Shown here one piece after another: positions 47,471 to 56,290 of a stretch of 64,000 bases of DNA. The stretch's first letter is position 1. Each line of letters opens with the position of its first letter. The stretch comes from Dethiobacter sp. (lineage in GTDB: Bacteria > Bacillota > Dethiobacteria > Dethiobacterales > Dethiobacteraceae). A program made the translations under genes and the position numbers. The notes beneath the pieces were generated by a model. It saw only the letters and a program-made list of their open reading frames with translations. It was not told where the DNA came from and made no database searches. The stretch covers positions 1 through 64,000 of the forward strand of contig DYEY01000068.1 of NCBI GenBank assembly GCA_020725465.1. The letters are read 5' to 3'.

Positions 47471-47666
47471 ATTCAGTGCTCCCCGCAACCTGCCTTCCGC
47501 CTGTCTTTTTCAAAAAATAGACATAGTGGGCGCTGAAAACCAGAATCCCGAAAAACAGCCAGGCTCTGGCAAACAGGCTGCCAATTCCCCCACCGGTCAG
47601 CGGCGGCAGCAGCAGCAGTCCGATACAGAGAAGCAGGCTGACCAGAGCGAGCAGCAGTACAGGCAA
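47415..47666 (-). CDS. Small two-helix membrane protein, unknown function
   Basis: An 83-residue frame opening with TTG 7 bases after GGGGG. Two hydrophobic segments (residues about 3-23 and 32-49) are followed by a polar tail rich in Arg. The end overlaps the 3' end of ytrI on the other strand by 56 bases. No family recognised. Membrane topology and ribosome site support it, but the convergent overlap makes it less certain. Confidence 0.5.
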   Translation of the reverse strand: MPVLLLALVSLLLCIGLLLLPPLTGGGIGSLFARAWLFFGILVFSAHYVYFLKKTGGRQVAGSTEFTVRRRGEQLPVQSREYT

Positions 47667-47737
47667 GTCTACACCCCCAGTCAATATTCATTATACTCGC
47701 CTTCAGCCCGTTTTAGCACCTCCGGCGAATTTTAACA

Positions 47738-47766
47738 TTGTCAGAGCAATTTACAGCACTTATAAT
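47738..47766 (+). promoter_or_regulatory. Sigma-A promoter for ytvI
   Basis: TTGTCA and a perfect TATAAT are separated by 17 bases, about 30 bases upstream of the ytvI start. Confidence 0.8.
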
Positions 47767-47799
47767 GATAGTGAAAAGCATTTAACGGGAGTGTGGGCA

Positions 47800-48831
47800 T
47801 TGCGGGAAACTTTGTGGGATACGGCAGTCCGGCTGCTGGCTCTTCTTGTCGCCCTGGTGGCGACAATCTGGTTTGTGCAGAAAATTTCCTGGGTAATCGG
47901 GCTGGTTCTGATTTCAATTTTAATCGTTTACAGTATTTCTCCCCTGTCCTCCTTTCTGCATAAAAAAGGCATGCCGCACTTCCTGTCGGTACTGGTGGTT
48001 TATTTCGCCCTGCTGTCCTTCGTCCTTCTGGTTTTTTACCTGATCATACCCACCCTGATTATCGAACTGCGCGCCCTGGCCCGCTACCTGGCCACCGACT
48101 ACAGTTTCATGCTGCCGCGCCTGATTATGCAGCTGGAAGAGCTGTTCGCCAATGAAAACCTCATGCAGTCCATGCAGAGCGTAGCGCAGGAACTGCCGGG
48201 CATCCTGCAGCAGGCCGTCTCCACCGCCACCACTGTAACCGTCAACCTGCTTTCCGGGCTCACCGATGTCATTATAGTCCTTTTCCTCGTTTTTTACCTC
48301 CTGCGCGACCTGACACCTCTCAAGGAGGGCGTCATCCGCCTCTTTCCGGGCAAATGGCGTAAAGAAGCCACCCACGTCATGGAGATTATCGACCTCAAAG
48401 TGGGCTCTTACCTGCGCGGCAACCTGGTACGCTGCAGCTTGGTCGGTATTATAACAGGTATCATCCTGGCCCTGGTGGGAATGCCGTTCGCCCTTATCCT
48501 GGGCATGCTGGCTGGCCTGTTTAATATCATCGTTTACGTGGGGCCATACCTGGCCGGCATACCGGCGGTAATACTGGCCCTGACCCCGGATACCCCCAGT
48601 GTTTTTCTGATTATCTTTATTTATGTGGCTGTGCAGGCTGTCGACGCCTTTCTGCTTGTCCCCCTTTTGCTGGGTAAAGCGGTCGACCTGCGCCCCTTTA
48701 CCATCATTGTCAGCCTGCTTATCGGCGGGCAGCTGCTTGGCATCATCGGCGTCATCCTGGCCATCCCGGTGGCCGCCACCCTGAAAGTTATCGTCTATCA
48801 CTATTATCTTAAAGATGACGCCAAACTTTAA
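47800..48831 (+). CDS. ytvI: AI-2E family transporter YtvI-like
   Basis: About 343 residues in the AI-2E/UPF0118 permease family, with seven to eight membrane segments and the typical VDLRPFTIIVSLLIGGQLLG near the C-terminus. In B. subtilis ytvI neighbours fxsA and pyk. Substrates of the family include autoinducer-2, Na+/H+ and others, and cannot be chosen here. TTG at 47800 is 8 bases after GGGAG; a GTG at 47791 is an alternative. The terminator behind it is shared with perR. Confidence 0.85.
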   Translation: MRETLWDTAVRLLALLVALVATIWFVQKISWVIGLVLISILIVYSISPLSSFLHKKGMPHFLSVLVVYFALLSFVLLVFYLIIPTLIIELRALARYLATDYSFMLPRLIMQLEELFANENLMQSMQSVAQELPGILQQAVSTATTVTVNLLSGLTDVIIVLFLVFYLLRDLTPLKEGVIRLFPGKWRKEATHVMEIIDLKVGSYLRGNLVRCSLVGIITGIILALVGMPFALILGMLAGLFNIIVYVGPYLAGIPAVILALTPDTPSVFLIIFIYVAVQAVDAFLLVPLLLGKAVDLRPFTIIVSLLIGGQLLGIIGVILAIPVAATLKVIVYHYYLKDDAKL

Positions 48832-48857
48832 AGCACGCCAATAGGCGTGCTATTTTT
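48832..48857. terminator. Bidirectional terminator between ytvI and perR
   Basis: AGCACGCC and GGCGTGCT pair around AATA, followed by ATTTTTATTG on the plus strand. The perR stop lies at its right edge. Confidence 0.85.
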
Positions 48858-49257
48858 ATTGTTTTATTGTACAGTCGCCACAGGTTCCGTAAAATTCGAG
48901 GCGGTGGAACTCAACCCGTCCATCTACCGCTCCGGCGGCCTGGCGGGTTATCTGGTCGGACAACGGCAGCATAACGTCACCTATCTTCCCACACGACAAA
49001 CAGACAAAGTGGTAATGGTTGTCGGTGTTACCATCAAAACGGCTGTAGGTACTCCCGTAATTCAATTCCAGGATCTCCCCGGACTCTTTTAAAACTCTCA
49101 GATTGCGGTAGACTGTGCCCAGGCTTATCTTTGGCATCACGCGTCTTACCTGTTCGAAAATCCAGTCCGCTGTGGGGTGAGTGTCCGTGCCGCGCAGTAC
49201 CTCAAGGATTTTACGACGCTGCCTGGTCATCCTGCGTGCTTTTTGCACAGATTCCAT
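48856..49257 (-). CDS. perR: PerR-type Fur family repressor
   Basis: A 133-residue Fur-family regulator. The winged helix is at the N-terminus (ISLGTVYRNLRVL). By alignment with B. subtilis PerR, the metal ligands are His-27 (HPTADW), Asp-75 (FDGN), His-81 and His-83 (HYH), and Asp-94 after CLSCGKIGD; the last Asp is the residue that distinguishes PerR from Fur. Two Cys pairs (CLSC and CGDC) bind structural zinc. So peroxide sensing is likely, in an anaerobe that also has ISF-type flavoprotein. Start ATG behind GAGGCGGGG. Confidence 0.88.
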   Translation of the reverse strand: MESVQKARRMTRQRRKILEVLRGTDTHPTADWIFEQVRRVMPKISLGTVYRNLRVLKESGEILELNYGSTYSRFDGNTDNHYHFVCLSCGKIGDVMLPLSDQITRQAAGAVDGRVEFHRLEFYGTCGDCTIKQ

Positions 49258-49338
49258 TTTCCCCGCCTCCGATTACTTTTATTAATTACAGCATATTCCT
49301 GCTGGCATGATTTGTCAATACCGATGTATAGGCGAAAG

Positions 49339-49677
49339 TTAAGAATTGTTCTTTTCCGGGCTTACAGCTTCAGCCAGGATCTTCTGGATGTCTTCCATCA
49401 TCCTGGCAAAGCGGTACTCTTTTCCCAGGAAGTCGTTGATATACTGATTGATCCTGATAACTTCGAACATCTTTTTCAGCTTCTCTTCCCGATCCCCAAC
49501 GTCCTGCCCGGCCAGTCTCATGCCCTCCAGTTCCAGCTGTTCCCGGCGAAAGTCCAGCAGCATTTCGTGGGAAGGTTTGTCTGCCTCCACCTTACTTAAG
49601 GCTTCGCGGTATTCACGGTATTCAACGCTGTGCCGGATTGCCCTGGCCAAAGAGTGGGCGTAATCATATACGTTCAT
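49339..49677 (-). CDS. YlbF/YmcA family protein
   Basis: A 112-residue protein of the YlbF/YmcA (RicF/RicA) family, all-helical with a charged coil (DVGDREEKLKKMFEVIRI). In Bacillus these proteins form a 4Fe-4S complex with RicT that assists RNase Y. No Cys is present here, so cluster binding would need other partners. ATG at 49677, 7 bases after AGGAGG. It lies 46 bases downstream of the CopZ-like gene. Confidence 0.8.
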   Translation of the reverse strand: MNVYDYAHSLARAIRHSVEYREYREALSKVEADKPSHEMLLDFRREQLELEGMRLAGQDVGDREEKLKKMFEVIRINQYINDFLGKEYRFARMMEDIQKILAEAVSPEKNNS

Positions 49678-49722
49678 AACCATACCTCCTGTTCCTGAAA
49701 CAAAACTCCGGTTACCGGTAAG

Positions 49723-49932
49723 TTATTTAACCTCGTAACCGGCGTCTCTTACCACGGCTTTCAACGCTTCACCGTCAATTGTTGCGCTGTCGTAGATAAC
49801 CGTGGCTTTGCCCCCCTGCAGGTCCACCTGCACCTCTTTTACTCCTGCCAACGCTTTGATGGCCTTCTCCACCGCCATTTTACAGTGATTGCAGCTCATG
49901 CCGGTGATATTGATCACCATTTGCTCAGACAT
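49723..49932 (-). CDS. CopZ-like heavy-metal-associated domain protein
   Basis: A 69-residue HMA domain. The metal site is TGMSCNHCKM, giving the CxxC for Cu(I). No ATPase domain is present. The ATG at 49932 follows GGAGGTGAAAGAA; an upstream start in the same frame would include 21 unrelated residues and overlap the next gene. It probably serves a P-type copper ATPase elsewhere in the genome. Confidence 0.88.
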   Translation of the reverse strand: MSEQMVINITGMSCNHCKMAVEKAIKALAGVKEVQVDLQGGKATVIYDSATIDGEALKAVVRDAGYEVK

Positions 49933-49991
49933 TTCTTTCACCTCCGCATAATTGTCGCGCACCTGGCAGGCTGTTTTAATTTCCCCAAAAC

Positions 49992-51413
49992 TCACTCTTC
50001 AATACCGGCCAGTCTTTTGGCAATGTTCTTCCTGGCCTTGATGTCATACTGGCCCATGATGGCGATTTTCTCCATGATGGGTGAACCGCCACCGTGGACA
50101 CCGGCCACCTGCATCACACCGGCATGAGAGGAACACAACATGTCGCTAAGCGCGCGGAAACACCTGTGCTGGTTTTCCGCTGAAACCGCCGGGTTGCGCA
50201 TAATATATTTTTCCAGAAAAGGCCTGGTTACCGGGTTGAAAAAATCCTCCTCCGGCGGCAGAGTGGCCGGCAGTCCACCGGCCAGGTCGGCCAGGATGTC
50301 GTACTCGCGGTAAACGTTGACTCCGGCGTGGTAGCGGGCCACGTTGCAGTAAACCGGGTCGGGCACGTAGGTCCCTGAGGCATATTGCTTGCTTTTGACG
50401 GCAGCGGCAATGCCGGTGCCGTAGACCAGTTCGGCCACGGCCACCAGGTCCGCCAGCTTATCGCGGACGTGCGGCGCTTTTTCCACGCCGTTGTATTCGG
50501 CCACCAGGGCGGAGAAGCCCATGATAACGTCAGTGGCGGCCGGCTTGCAGCCGGTATAGCTGTGGCGGTGGAAAAGGGCGAACAGCAGCGCCAGGGGGCC
50601 GGCAAAGGAAAACTCGCCACACATAAACACCCTTTCCCTGGGCACAAACACATTGTCAAAGATGGTCATGGAGTCCGCCGAACCGTATTCCTTAACCTTA
50701 AGGTGCCGGCGCGGGCGTGGGTTGGTGGCACGTGTCACCAGATAAACGTTTTCGGTATCGGCGGGGATGGCAAAAGCAACAGCATAGTCACTGTCCTTGT
50801 CAGTCATGAGGCGGGTGGGCACCACAATAATCTCATCGGCGTAAGGCGCGATGGTATTATGCGCCTTGGCTCCCCTGACCACAATCCCGTCTTCCCTTTT
50901 TTCCACCACCCTAAGGTAAAGGTCGGGGTCAGCCTGCTCGTGCGGGCGCCTGGAGCGGTCGCCCTTGACATCGGTCTGGGCACAGTTTCCTACCAGGTCG
51001 TTCTCCTGGAAATATTTCAGGTAGTTCAGGAACCTTTCATAATAGTCGGTACCGATCCTTATATCCATTTCCTTGGTTATTACAGAGAGGGCGTTAAGTG
51101 CATCGGTCCCCATACAGCGCTGGATACAGCCTCCGGTCCGGGTGCACAGGAAGCGGGTCATTTCCTGTTTTTTAAGCAGGTCTTCCGCACTCTGATGAAT
51201 ATGGCAGAACCGGTTGATGGTCTTGCCGGTCAGGTGCGAAACAGCGGTAAGCAGCCCCCGGTATTCTTCCCCGGCGGCGTAATTAAATGTTTCAGCCACC
51301 ACGTTGATACCGGGCATCAGCCTGGGGTCGTCGCGCTTTACCAGCTCACCTCCCAGATAAACGTTGTCCCGTAGTGCACGGAGCCTCTCCAGGTATTCGC
51401 CTGCCGTCCGCAT
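49992..51413 (-). CDS. 4-hydroxybutyryl-CoA dehydratase/HpaB superfamily enzyme
   Basis: A 473-residue flavoprotein of the HpaB/AbfD superfamily. The 4Fe-4S ligands known for Clostridium aminobutyricum AbfD (Cys-99, Cys-103, His-292, Cys-299) match Cys-96 and Cys-100 (CIQRC) and His-282 and Cys-289 (HRHSYTGC) here, with the same spacings. This favours radical dehydratase/isomerase chemistry over a simple flavin monooxygenase, which lacks the cluster. The ATG at 51413 lies behind GGGAGGCAGGCGGA. The substrate (4-hydroxybutyryl-CoA or another) is not fixed by sequence. No other aminobutyrate genes are adjacent. Confidence 0.82.
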   Translation of the reverse strand: MRTAGEYLERLRALRDNVYLGGELVKRDDPRLMPGINVVAETFNYAAGEEYRGLLTAVSHLTGKTINRFCHIHQSAEDLLKKQEMTRFLCTRTGGCIQRCMGTDALNALSVITKEMDIRIGTDYYERFLNYLKYFQENDLVGNCAQTDVKGDRSRRPHEQADPDLYLRVVEKREDGIVVRGAKAHNTIAPYADEIIVVPTRLMTDKDSDYAVAFAIPADTENVYLVTRATNPRPRRHLKVKEYGSADSMTIFDNVFVPRERVFMCGEFSFAGPLALLFALFHRHSYTGCKPAATDVIMGFSALVAEYNGVEKAPHVRDKLADLVAVAELVYGTGIAAAVKSKQYASGTYVPDPVYCNVARYHAGVNVYREYDILADLAGGLPATLPPEEDFFNPVTRPFLEKYIMRNPAVSAENQHRCFRALSDMLCSSHAGVMQVAGVHGGGSPIMEKIAIMGQYDIKARKNIAKRLAGIEE

Positions 51414-51521
51414 TCCGCCTGCCTCCCCCTTTGATTTTATCCTTCCGGTTGTTTCGCCACGCAACCGGATAATCCTGCTTTGGCCTTACTCCGGCGCAGA
51501 AATCTGGCAAAAGCCCGTAAT

Positions 51522-51980
51522 CTAACTCATCGAAGGAAAGCCCTGTTGGCGCAGCGCCTCGTAAAGCGCCACCGCCACCGCGTTGGACAGGTTAAGCGAG
51601 CGGATTTCCGCACCCATTGGGATGCGCACGCTCCGGTGGGAATGCCGTTCAATCAGGTCTTTCGGCAGGCCGGCGGTTTCCCGGCCGAAAATAAGATAGT
51701 CGTCCGGACCATATTTAACCTCGTGATATAAATGCGTTCCCCGCGTGGTAAAGAGCCAGAAGGCATGCCCTGCCACCCGGGCCAGGAAAGAAGACAGGTC
51801 TGGATGGACAGTCAGCTTCAGGCGGTGCCAGTAATCAAGGCCGGCCCTTTTCAGCTGCCGGTCGTCAATGCTGAAACCCAGCGGTTCCACCAGGTGCAGG
51901 TGTGTCCCCGTCACCGCGCAGGTCCTGGACACATTGCCGGTATTGGGCGGAATCTCCGGTTCGACCAGAACAACGTGCAT
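51522..51980 (-). CDS. trmL: tRNA (cytidine/uridine34-2'-O)-methyltransferase TrmL
   Basis: A 152-residue SPOUT methyltransferase. EPEIPPNTGNVSRTC opens it, and the knot motifs IFGRETAGLP, IPMGAEIRSLNLSNAVAVALYE close it. TrmL 2'-O-methylates the wobble base of tRNA-Leu CAA and UAA; the cognate tRNA-Leu(CAA) is encoded at 12445-12530. It lies 7 bases downstream of the SAM methyltransferase gene. ATG behind GGAGGG. Confidence 0.93.
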   Translation of the reverse strand: MHVVLVEPEIPPNTGNVSRTCAVTGTHLHLVEPLGFSIDDRQLKRAGLDYWHRLKLTVHPDLSSFLARVAGHAFWLFTTRGTHLYHEVKYGPDDYLIFGRETAGLPKDLIERHSHRSVRIPMGAEIRSLNLSNAVAVALYEALRQQGFPSMS

Positions 51981-51987
51981 ATGCGAT

Positions 51988-52731
51988 TTAACCCTCCTTC
52001 AGGGCCACGTAAAAGACCCGGCGGGCGGTCCCGTCCGGGGGTGTAAAAGTAAAGGCGGCGTACTTGCCAAGCAGGGTAAGGCCGGCGGCTTTGAGCGCTC
52101 CCCGCACTTCCCCGTCGCTGATAATACGCTCCCGGTGCGTTTCCCGGAAACGACGCCACAACCCCCCTCCCGCCGGCACAAAGCCGGTAACTGTTATCTC
52201 CCAAACTGATCCGCTGACAAAGGAGGTTGAATAAATCAGGGTAAATTCCTCCTGCTCCACGCAGGCTTGCCCACCGGCGGCGGGCAGTTTTTCCACCATG
52301 TTGATGTCAAAGATGAAAAGGCCTCCCGGTAAGAGGACGCGGGCCACGCACTGCATAGTCCTCAGGAATTCCTCAGCCGAAAGCAGGTAATTCAACCCGT
52401 CCTGAAAAGCCACCGCCATACCCACCGGCTCGCGGAGGGTAAATGAACGCATATCCCCCTGGAGGAAATCAACCGGCAGGCCTTCCTTCACTGCTTTTTC
52501 AGCGGCCGCCGTCAGCATTTCCGACGAAAGATCAAGGCCGTACATCCGGAAGCCCCGCCTGGCCAAGGCCAGTGTGGTGTTACCGGTGCCGCAGGCCAGG
52601 TCAAGGGCACGGCGGAAAGGCACGCCTCCGTGCCTTTCCACCAGGGCAAGCACGTAATCTCCCCATTCTTCATAATCCACGCCGGTCATCAGGAGGTCAT
52701 AAATGGCGGAAAGGCCCCGGTACTGTTCCAT
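51988..52731 (-). CDS. Class I SAM-dependent methyltransferase
   Basis: A 247-residue Rossmann methyltransferase. DLACGTGNTTLALARRG is motif I, DLSSEMLTAA motif II, and FLQGDMRSF motif III. The substrate is unknown. The ATG at 52731 follows GGGGAG and starts 1 base from the end of mnmH, so it is tightly coupled. Context with trmL and mnmH makes an RNA substrate tempting but is only suggestive. Confidence 0.85.
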   Translation of the reverse strand: MEQYRGLSAIYDLLMTGVDYEEWGDYVLALVERHGGVPFRRALDLACGTGNTTLALARRGFRMYGLDLSSEMLTAAAEKAVKEGLPVDFLQGDMRSFTLREPVGMAVAFQDGLNYLLSAEEFLRTMQCVARVLLPGGLFIFDINMVEKLPAAGGQACVEQEEFTLIYSTSFVSGSVWEITVTGFVPAGGGLWRRFRETHRERIISDGEVRGALKAAGLTLLGKYAAFTFTPPDGTARRVFYVALKEG

Positions 52732-52732
52732 G

Positions 52733-53788
52733 TCAGCTCTCCCCACGGTTTAAATACTCGTCTATCACCGCCAGGACCCGGCGGGCCCCGGCACTGATGT
52801 CAGCAACATCCACCACCGCAATATAGTCGGACAACGTGCGGCGGGAATCACGGTAATAACGGTCATAATACTCCACACAGAGCACTTTGGCCGCCTTTTC
52901 GCAGTCCCCCTGCCTGATACAGGCGGCCAGCTCCGCGCACCTGGTCCGGCCCAGCCTTTTCTCCAGGGATTGGACCGCTTCCGCCAGGGCCAGGGTGGTT
53001 TGGGTGTCCTTACCGCCGTACTCCGCCACAATCCTGGCCGCCCGGACGTCCAGGGGCGCTTCCAGCAGGATATGGGGGCAGTCCCGCATAGCTTTATACA
53101 GGAAATCCGGTATCACCACAGGGCCGATACGCCTGCCTTCTCCTTCCACAATCAGGAACGGTGCACCGGCATACCGCCGCAGGGCCAAAAAAAGCTGCGC
53201 TTCAAAGTCTTTCTGGCTGCTTGGGTCGCCCAGGCCTACCCCGCCGAAAACTGAGCCGCGGTGATTGGCCATAGCCTCCAGGTCGAGGGCAGGCGCCCCC
53301 ATAGCCTGCAGTTCTCTGATGACCAATGTCTTGCCCACGCCGGTGAGCCCGTTTAATACGAAAACCGGTACGCCCGGTGAGTCTTTGTCCAGGCCTTTTA
53401 CTACCTGGCGCCGGAAGGCCCTGTAACCACCAGCCAGCTGCCTTACCGGGTATCCCAGTATTTCAAACACAGCTGCCAGGCTCCTGCTGCGCATGCCGCC
53501 GCGCCAGCAGTAAAGCACAATTTCCTTCCCATTTGCCCCGTTCAGTATGGACTCCACCATTAGCGGCAGCTTGGGCGCAACCATAGAGAGGCCGACCAGC
53601 TTAGCCCGGTCGGTCCCCTCCTGCCAGTACGTTGTACCGACGATTTCCCTCTCGCGGTCATCAAACAGAGGGGCATTCACCGCCCCCGGGATGGACGCTG
53701 CCTTGTACTCACCCGGTGAGCGGACATCGACAACGTAATAGTTTTCCGGTGCAAGCAGAAAGCTTTCGATATCCAGCGGCAGTTTCAA
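52733..53788 (-). CDS. mnmH: tRNA 2-selenouridine synthase
   Basis: A 351-residue MnmH/SelU. The N-terminal rhodanese domain has the reactive Cys in VLYCWRGGMRSRSLA, and the P-loop GLTGVGKTLVI begins the C-terminal half. It replaces sulfur with selenium at wobble uridine 34 via a geranylated intermediate, using selenophosphate, so it implies a selenium pathway (selD) elsewhere. TTG start behind AGGTGAGCT. All motifs needed for both steps are present. Confidence 0.93.
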   Translation of the reverse strand: MKLPLDIESFLLAPENYYVVDVRSPGEYKAASIPGAVNAPLFDDREREIVGTTYWQEGTDRAKLVGLSMVAPKLPLMVESILNGANGKEIVLYCWRGGMRSRSLAAVFEILGYPVRQLAGGYRAFRRQVVKGLDKDSPGVPVFVLNGLTGVGKTLVIRELQAMGAPALDLEAMANHRGSVFGGVGLGDPSSQKDFEAQLFLALRRYAGAPFLIVEGEGRRIGPVVIPDFLYKAMRDCPHILLEAPLDVRAARIVAEYGGKDTQTTLALAEAVQSLEKRLGRTRCAELAACIRQGDCEKAAKVLCVEYYDRYYRDSRRTLSDYIAVVDVADISAGARRVLAVIDEYLNRGES

Positions 53789-53851
53789 AGCTCACCTGTT
53801 CCCTTTTACAAGTATGCCAATATTGTATACAAAAAGCTGCCTTTTTACAAG

Positions 53852-56290
53852 TCAGTGACAGGTGCCGGGGCAGGCGCCGCTGTCGCCATCCTTAGCCTTT
53901 TCGCCCTCCTCCTCCCGGTGTTCCAGCAGTTTATTGTAAGAAGCCAGCTTTTGCTGCACCAGACCAAACACGCTGCCAGGCGGGTATTCGCCGTCACTGT
54001 CGGGAGTTCCGGCCGGTACGCCGGTCAGAATCTCTATGCCCTCCTCGATGGTGGTCACCGGGTAGATGTGGAATTTACCTTCCCTTACCGCTGCCACCAC
54101 CTCATCGCTAAGGTTGAGGTTAACTATGTTCTGCACCGGGATCATCACGCCCTGCCTGCCGGTGAGCCCCTTAAGGCGGCAGGCTTTAAAAAAGCCTTCC
54201 ACTTTGTAGGTCACGCCGCCCACCGGCTGCACCTCGCCAAACTGGTTGACCGAACCGGTTACGGCAATATCCTGCCGCAGCGGCAGGCCGGAAAGGCTGG
54301 AGAGCAGCGCGTAAAGCTCAGTGCTGGAGGCGCTGTCTCCCTCCACCCCGGTGTACGTCTGCTCAAAGGTGATGCTGGCCGAAATGGTAAGGGGAATTTT
54401 CTGGGCAAATTTTGCGGCCAGGTACCCGCTCAGGGTAAGCAGGCCTTTATCGTGGATTTGCCCGCTCATCTTGGTTTCACGCTCAATATTTACGATACCC
54501 CGCCGTCCCAGGTAGGTTACTGCTGTAATCCGTGAGGGCCGGCCGAAGACATAATCTCCGCTGTTTAGCACCGACAAACCGTTAACCTGACCCACCTTTG
54601 CCCCATCCAGGTCCAGCAGGATGGTCCCATCCGCCAGCATTTCCTGCATCTTCCGCTCGTACTTGTCAGAACGGTAAACCTTTTCTTCAATGGCTTTTTT
54701 CACATGTTCGCCGGTAACCAGTTCCGAACCCATCAGATGCGCCCACGTATCCGCCTCATAAATGATTTCCACGATCTCATTAAACCTGGTGGTAAGTCGG
54801 TCCTGGTGGTCCGCCAGACGGACGCTGTATTCCACCACCCGGGCCACCGCGGAGCGGTCAAAATGCCTCAGCTGCTCCCGCTGGCAGTGGGTTGCGATAA
54901 AGCAGGCCATCTGGGTCATATGCCCACGATTGCGGTCCATTTCGGTGTCAAAATCGGCTTTGACCTTAAACAGCTTGCGGAAGTCCGGGTCATAGTGATA
55001 AAGCAGGCTGTAGAGCAGGGGAGAGCCGATCAGCACCACTTTGACATTGACCGGTATGGGCTGCGGTCGCAGGGTTGACATGGCCAGCAGGCTGAACTGT
55101 TCGCCCAGGTTCTCCATACAGACCTCCCTGGTTTTCAGCACCCGCTTCAGGCCCTCCCAGGCGCCCGGGTTGGTCAGGACGTCCTGTACCTGCAGGATTA
55201 GGTAACCACCGTTGGCCCGCAGCAGAGAACCGGCCTTAATCATGGTATAATCGGTGGTTACCATACCCATCTTGCTTTCGTACTCCACCCGCCCTATCAG
55301 GTTATAATAAGTGGGATTCGTTTCTATTATCACCGGGGCTCCCACCGTTTCCCTGTTATCAACCACCAGGTTTACGCGGTACTTATACCCAGGATCTCCT
55401 TTTCTTTTTAGCCAGGGGAAAGGCATGGCATCTTCTTCCCCACCGCTGCGGAATTCGTCTAGGTTGTCCAGTACATCTTTCTGCACCGCTTCCAGGTATC
55501 CGGCTACATCCGCCAGCTTGCTGTAGCGGCCTTTAATCTCTTCAAACAGGTAACCCAGGGCAAAAAGGCCAACCTGGTTCTCCAGCTCCTTGATCCTGTC
55601 TTTCATTTCCCTCTCTGCGGCCTGGATACGGCGCATGACGTTAATAGCCTTATATTGGATGTCCTCCGATTTTTTCTCCAGTTCCTCCTTTACTTCCGCC
55701 GGCAGAGCTTCAAATTCTTCACCGGAAAGCTCTTTGCCGTCAATCACCGGGATGCTGACAAAGCCGGTGCTGGTCCGCTTCAGGATGAATCCCTGCTCTG
55801 CCGCCGTACCTGTCAGCTCCTCCAGAAGCATTGTCCTGGTCTCGTGAAACCCTTTAAATATCTCTGTTTTCTGCCGCTCGTAGTCTTCGGCGTCAAAGGC
55901 CTTTGGAATTTCCTGCTTCAGCGTTTCCACCAGGTCGGCCATATCTTTGGCAAAGCCGGCCCCCTGGCCCCAAGGCAGCCGGATGGCCACCGGGTGAGCT
56001 GAATTTTCAAAGTTGTAGACATAGCACCAGTCGTCAGGGGTATCCTCCGTCCCCGCTACCTCGTTGATCAGCGATTGGGCGTAGGAAATCTTGCCTGTGC
56101 CGGCAGGGCCGGTCATAAAAATATTATAGCCGTGCCTCTTGATAGAAAGGCCGAACTCCATGGCGCGTACTGCCCGTTCCTGGCCGATTATCCCCTCCAG
56201 CGGCGCCAGTGATTCCGTGGTTTCAAATTCAAACTGCTCCGGGTCACAGTAATAACGTAATTCCTCCGGTTTAAGCGTTCTTGGCGCCAA
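53852..56290 (-). CDS. Lon-like serine protease with degenerate AAA domain
   Basis: A 812-residue LonB/LonC-type protein of the AAA_32 family. Near residues 57-70 the P-loop is TGPAGTGKISY, with Ile-68 where Thr/Ser is usual, and the Walker-B region reads YLILQVQDVL with Gln instead of Asp. A coiled-coil middle region follows, and the protease domain is intact: Ser in EGDSASSTEL and Lys in VTYKVEGFF. So ATP use may be altered while proteolysis is likely kept. TTG start behind GGGGGGA. It overlaps ttcA by 20 bases. Targets unknown. Confidence 0.9.
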   Translation of the reverse strand: MAPRTLKPEELRYYCDPEQFEFETTESLAPLEGIIGQERAVRAMEFGLSIKRHGYNIFMTGPAGTGKISYAQSLINEVAGTEDTPDDWCYVYNFENSAHPVAIRLPWGQGAGFAKDMADLVETLKQEIPKAFDAEDYERQKTEIFKGFHETRTMLLEELTGTAAEQGFILKRTSTGFVSIPVIDGKELSGEEFEALPAEVKEELEKKSEDIQYKAINVMRRIQAAEREMKDRIKELENQVGLFALGYLFEEIKGRYSKLADVAGYLEAVQKDVLDNLDEFRSGGEEDAMPFPWLKRKGDPGYKYRVNLVVDNRETVGAPVIIETNPTYYNLIGRVEYESKMGMVTTDYTMIKAGSLLRANGGYLILQVQDVLTNPGAWEGLKRVLKTREVCMENLGEQFSLLAMSTLRPQPIPVNVKVVLIGSPLLYSLLYHYDPDFRKLFKVKADFDTEMDRNRGHMTQMACFIATHCQREQLRHFDRSAVARVVEYSVRLADHQDRLTTRFNEIVEIIYEADTWAHLMGSELVTGEHVKKAIEEKVYRSDKYERKMQEMLADGTILLDLDGAKVGQVNGLSVLNSGDYVFGRPSRITAVTYLGRRGIVNIERETKMSGQIHDKGLLTLSGYLAAKFAQKIPLTISASITFEQTYTGVEGDSASSTELYALLSSLSGLPLRQDIAVTGSVNQFGEVQPVGGVTYKVEGFFKACRLKGLTGRQGVMIPVQNIVNLNLSDEVVAAVREGKFHIYPVTTIEEGIEILTGVPAGTPDSDGEYPPGSVFGLVQQKLASYNKLLEHREEEGEKAKDGDSGACPGTCH

